Part shown: positions 61,146 to 64,000 of the stretch, in pieces | Numbering within the stretch: position 1 is the first letter of the stretch | Layout: every line of letters begins with the position of its first letter | Source of the DNA: Thermoplasmata archaeon | GTDB lineage: Archaea > Thermoplasmatota > Thermoplasmata > Methanomassiliicoccales > Methanomethylophilaceae | NCBI GenBank assembly: GCA_015063245.1 | Contig: SUSV01000003.1 | Location: 34,751 to 98,750, forward strand | Reading direction: 5' to 3' | Length of the DNA stretch: 64,000 bases | Notes under the pieces: generated by a model | What the model saw: only the letters and a program-made list of their open reading frames with translations | What the model was told of the DNA's origin: nothing | Databases searched by the model: none | Translations under genes and position numbers: made by a program

Positions 61146-62335
61146 CACACCCGTCAGCTGAGATATATTGTGAGAAGAGCGATGAGCTGCTCGGTAAGAC
61201 CATAGTTATGGGCATCACGGGCAGCATAGCGGCAGTCGAATGCTTCGCGGCTATCAGGGAGCTGATCAGGCATGGGGCGGACGTCATCCCGGTCATGACG
61301 GAGGAGGCATTGAAGCTCGTGACCCCGGACGCGATGGAGTTCGCATCTGGTTTCAAACCCATCACAGAGCTCACCGGACTCACCGAGCACATCACCATCA
61401 TGAACGGCGATGACAGCGCGGATCTCCTTCTGATCTATCCAGCAACCGCCAACACGATCTCCAAGATCGCCAACGGGATCGATGACAACCCCGTCACATC
61501 CATGGCGGCGGTCGCCATGGGGAACGATATCCCCATCCTCATCGCACCCGCGATGCATCAGGCGATGTACGACAATCCGGCAGTCATAGACAACATGAAG
61601 AGGCTGGAGTCCTGGGGCGTCGACTTCATCGGACCCCGCATGGACGGAGGAAGGGCCAAGGTCGCATCCGTCGAGGAGATTGTGGCATCGGTCAAGAGGG
61701 CATTGTCCGAGAGCCCCATCGCAGGCAAGAAGGTACTTATTATCGGCGGAAGGAGCGAGGAGCCCATCGATTCTATGAGGCTGATCTCCAACCGCTCCAC
61801 CGGGATGATGGCGGTGGACCTGGCAGTGGCGGCGTTCGAGAGGGGAGCACAGACAGAGCTGTGGATGGGGGCATGCAGCGTCACCATCCCCGACTATCTG
61901 AATGTCAGGCGCTTCAGTTCCGTCGAGGACCTAGCTGAGATGACCAAGGACATCGACCACGATATCGTCATTGTGCCCGCAGCATTGTCGGACTTCAGGA
62001 TGAAGAACGTCAGGGAAGGGAAGATCTCCAGCGATTCTGATCTCACACTCGATCTCGACCCGGCACCGAAGATCCTTCCGATGATAACATCGAGATGCAA
62101 GACCGTCCTGGGATTCAAGGCCGAATCCGGACTCACCGAGCAGCAGCTCATCGACAGGGCCCGTTCACGTCTCCTCGAGTACGGGCTGTACGCCGTCGTG
62201 GCCAACGATATCGACTCCGCAGGAAAGGATGAGATATCGGTCATCATGGTCAGAGAGGATTTCGAGGATGTCATCACAGGGTCCAAGAAGCAGATCGCAG
62301 GAGAGATCCTTGATCAGTATTTCGGTGGAGAATGA
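61142..62335 (+). CDS. coaBC: Bifunctional phosphopantothenoylcysteine decarboxylase/synthetase
   Basis: CoA pathway enzyme. The N-terminal half is an FMN-dependent decarboxylase (GITGSIAAVECFAAIREL; IYPATANTISKIANGI; APAMHQAMYDNP). The C-terminal half (from about residue 195) is the CTP-dependent synthetase (IIGGRSEEPIDSMRLISNRSTG, then a KILPMITS stretch). The length of 397 residues matches fused Dfp proteins. It overlaps tmk by four bases and the pantoate kinase gene by four bases, giving a compact operon with another CoA-pathway enzyme. Confidence 0.96.
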   Translation: MTHPSAEIYCEKSDELLGKTIVMGITGSIAAVECFAAIRELIRHGADVIPVMTEEALKLVTPDAMEFASGFKPITELTGLTEHITIMNGDDSADLLLIYPATANTISKIANGIDDNPVTSMAAVAMGNDIPILIAPAMHQAMYDNPAVIDNMKRLESWGVDFIGPRMDGGRAKVASVEEIVASVKRALSESPIAGKKVLIIGGRSEEPIDSMRLISNRSTGMMAVDLAVAAFERGAQTELWMGACSVTIPDYLNVRRFSSVEDLAEMTKDIDHDIVIVPAALSDFRMKNVREGKISSDSDLTLDLDPAPKILPMITSRCKTVLGFKAESGLTEQQLIDRARSRLLEYGLYAVVANDIDSAGKDEISVIMVREDFEDVITGSKKQIAGEILDQYFGGE

Positions 62336-63195
62336 AGGCTAAAACGTTCGTTCCCGGCCATATCTCATGCATTTTCCGCCCTGTACGCACGGATAACATC
62401 ATTACGACAGGCTCTCTCGGATTCGGTATCAGGCTGAGCCTCGGCTGTACCGCTACCGTCTGGGAGAGGACGGACGATGAGATCAACATCTGCATCAACG
62501 GCAGGAGATGCGAGGCATCGGTGACACGTTCAGCCATAGAGGCGATGGATCCCGGCATCGGATTGGAGATCAGGCTGAAACACGATCTTCCTCTGGAGCA
62601 GGGGTTCGGAACGAGCGCATCGGGTACATATGCCGCAGCGCTATGCACGGCCGAGCTCCTTGGGATGGACCCGATGGAAGCGGCAAGGGTAACGCATTCT
62701 GCGGAATGCTCGCTGGGCGGTGGATTGGGCGACCTCCTTGCGATAGCCTCCGGGTTCGGCGTCCCTATCAGGGAACGCCCGGGCGTCCCCGGATTGACGG
62801 GGAGCACATCGGATTCAGGATTGGAATTGGATAGGCTGTCGCTCCTGATCTTCGACGAACCGCTCCTGACGCAGTCCGTCCTAAGTGATGAATGCGTTAT
62901 GAGGAAGATCGCGGAGCAAGGGGATCTGGCACTGAGGAGATTCAAGGAAGATCCCACCGTGGGGACGATGTTCGCCGCATCCAATTCGTTCTCGGAGAAC
63001 ATCGGGATAGAATCCTCGTTAGTCAAAGGTGCAAGAACATCGATAAGGGATGAAGGTTACAGTGCGGCTATGTGCATGCTCGGCAACAGCATCTTCACGG
63101 ATGCGCCGTCGGATGTCCTCGAAGAGATGTATCCGGAAGCCACGGTCATGGCCTGCCGCTCATACGCAGGGCCCATCCAAGTCTCAAGGATATGA
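62332..63195 (+). CDS. Pantoate kinase (archaeal, GHMP family)
   Basis: Archaea-specific GHMP-superfamily kinase that phosphorylates pantoate on the archaeal route to 4'-phosphopantothenate. The ATP-binding motif is LPLEQGFGTSASGTYAAAL (about residues 84-102); the N-terminal PGHISCIFRP segment is typical. The GGGLGDLLAIASG loop near 125 is part of the active site. At 287 residues it is the usual size. It overlaps coaBC (ATGA), which supports the CoA assignment; phosphopantothenate synthetase is not in the window. Confidence 0.92.
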   Translation: MKAKTFVPGHISCIFRPVRTDNIITTGSLGFGIRLSLGCTATVWERTDDEINICINGRRCEASVTRSAIEAMDPGIGLEIRLKHDLPLEQGFGTSASGTYAAALCTAELLGMDPMEAARVTHSAECSLGGGLGDLLAIASGFGVPIRERPGVPGLTGSTSDSGLELDRLSLLIFDEPLLTQSVLSDECVMRKIAEQGDLALRRFKEDPTVGTMFAASNSFSENIGIESSLVKGARTSIRDEGYSAAMCMLGNSIFTDAPSDVLEEMYPEATVMACRSYAGPIQVSRI

Positions 63196-63801
63196 TCATT
63201 CGAAGAGGGTGAAGAGGACATCGTCCTCTTCGACATCGAAGAGACCGATCCTCGCACCGCCGTCCAGCCAAGCGTGTGCATAGTTCACGGCCGCGAACGC
63301 TCTCACGTAGTCATTCTCCTTTCTGTAGTCCACAGCCTCCTTGAAGTAGGATTCGGACGTATCGAGGAATCTGATCGCAAGTCTCCTGTCGAACGATCTC
63401 ACCGGGGATGCGATCTTCAGTTTCTTCCGTGCCCTGGTGGTGATGTCCAGATACTTCGCCATCTTCTCGTCAGAGATGGTCCCGCATACCTTTGAATCGG
63501 AGTCCTTCAGCAGTTTGAATAGTTCATCGCCGGGCTCCGAATCGAACAGACCGAGCTCCGTGAAGCATCCGATCCATGCGTGGGAGTAGTTGATCGCTGC
63601 GAAAGCGGTCACATAATCTTCTGTCCTGACGAAGTTCTCCACGTCGGTGCGATAGCAGTCGACCATCTCGATACCGCTGTCGGCCAGCATCCTGAGAAGG
63701 GTGCCTTCCTTGGGGGTGAGCCTCAGACCTGAGCGGGCCTCATCGAAAATCTTCAGACAGGAACCGATCATCTCGTCGGTGACCGTATCGTTCTTCGCCA
63801 T
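63196..63801 (-). CDS. Tandem DUF357 protein
   Basis: A 201-residue protein consisting of two DUF357-like helical domains. Copy one (about residues 8-85) contains YVTAFAAINYSHAWIGCFTELGLFD and copy two (about 112-201) contains YVRAFAAVNYAHAWLDGGARIGLFD. The family normally has one domain of about 80-90 residues and no known function. I start at the ATG at 63801; a TATA-like CTTTATCC about 25 bases upstream supports a leaderless transcript. It converges with pantoate kinase with no gap and lies between that operon and tRNA-Asn. Confidence 0.85.
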   Translation of the reverse strand: MAKNDTVTDEMIGSCLKIFDEARSGLRLTPKEGTLLRMLADSGIEMVDCYRTDVENFVRTEDYVTAFAAINYSHAWIGCFTELGLFDSEPGDELFKLLKDSDSKVCGTISDEKMAKYLDITTRARKKLKIASPVRSFDRRLAIRFLDTSESYFKEAVDYRKENDYVRAFAAVNYAHAWLDGGARIGLFDVEEDDVLFTLFE

Positions 63802-63875
63802 GCTCAATGCATAGGCTCGCAGGATAAAGTAATTCGCGATAGAACTGTTGTCAGGTATCGGTGTAGAAGACAAAA

Positions 63876-63951
63876 TGGCGCCGCCGCACGGATTTGAACC
63901 GAGGACCTTGTGATTAACAGTCACACGCTCTACCTACTGAGCTACAGCGGC
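63876..63951 (-). tRNA. tRNA-Asn (GTT)
   Basis: Minus-strand cloverleaf. The acceptor stem GCCGCTG pairs with CGGCGGC (one G-U pair), with discriminator G and encoded CCA (63876-63878). The anticodon stem is TGTGA/TCACA with loop CTGTTAA, anticodon GTT. The T arm holds GGTTCAAATCC. A TATA-like ATTAATATG lies upstream on the minus strand at about 63976-63984. Confidence 0.95.
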
Positions 63952-64000
63952 CTTAGTATTGCTTGGAATGATGGACTCATATTAATATTATTCGGGGACG

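Overview
The window comes from a methanogenic archaeon of the order Methanomassiliicoccales (class Thermoplasmata), most likely family Methanomethylophilaceae. The informational genes are archaeal (MCM, NMD3, GINS, DUF424, DUF531, DUF357, archaeal pantoate kinase). They sit beside bacterial-type gyrase, a heterodisulfide reductase subunit D, TATA boxes with very short or absent leaders, and an almost complete avoidance of TAG stop codons, as expected where TAG can encode pyrrolysine. The assignment rests on gene content and was not confirmed by alignment. The backbone is fairly GC-rich; one block (about 50.0-55.7 kb) is strikingly AT-rich.

1-29.5 kb is mainly core genome: MCM, DUF424 and NMD3; a two-subunit class I fumarase; a small membrane-anchored surface protein; a giant Lhr-type helicase; a regulator; a divergent base-excision-repair pair (OGG and endonuclease IV); thiC; the gyrBA operon behind a remarkable alternating purine-pyrimidine promoter; a prenyl synthase; purM; rlmE with a FAH-family enzyme; a Fic protein whose reading frame runs into a second Lhr helicase on the other strand; and HdrD. 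tRNA-Thr and tRNA-Phe lie here.

29.6-46 kb is more lineage-specific: an ATPase-domain regulator, an EamA transporter, a rubredoxin-glutamate synthase fusion, small zinc-ribbon proteins, a ZIP transporter divergent from a NikR-like regulator, a large secreted and anchored protein, an iron-type ABC transporter whose binding protein carries a dockerin-like module, and an iron/oxygen cluster (ferritin-like protein, small winged helix, metallo-beta-lactamase with rubredoxin). TetR and GNAT genes and a 570-base region without a recognisable gene follow, then a DUF234 ATPase.

47.55-56.97 kb is an integrated element of about 9.4 kb. It sits in the 3' end of tRNA-Lys(CTT) and is bounded by 21-base direct repeats. 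It encodes a Rep-like protein, a catalytically dead integrase paralogue, a GC-rich multi-hairpin region, an AT-rich cargo, and the active integrase with a coupled 54-residue leader gene. The cargo has two converging parts: a small protein plus a GmrSD-like DUF262/HNH protein, and an operon of ribbon-helix-helix regulator, EcoRI-family adenine methyltransferase and DUF262-HNH nuclease. This second operon looks like a complete restriction-modification-like system with an unusual nuclease and is my leading candidate for something undescribed.

57-64 kb returns to core genome: a DUF2188 protein with a histone-H1-like tail, a CBS protein, a metallo-hydrolase, GINS, DUF167, a small TOPRIM protein, thymidylate kinase, CoaBC and pantoate kinase (archaeal CoA synthesis), a doubled DUF357 protein and tRNA-Asn. 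I saw no rRNA, CRISPR array or insertion sequence.
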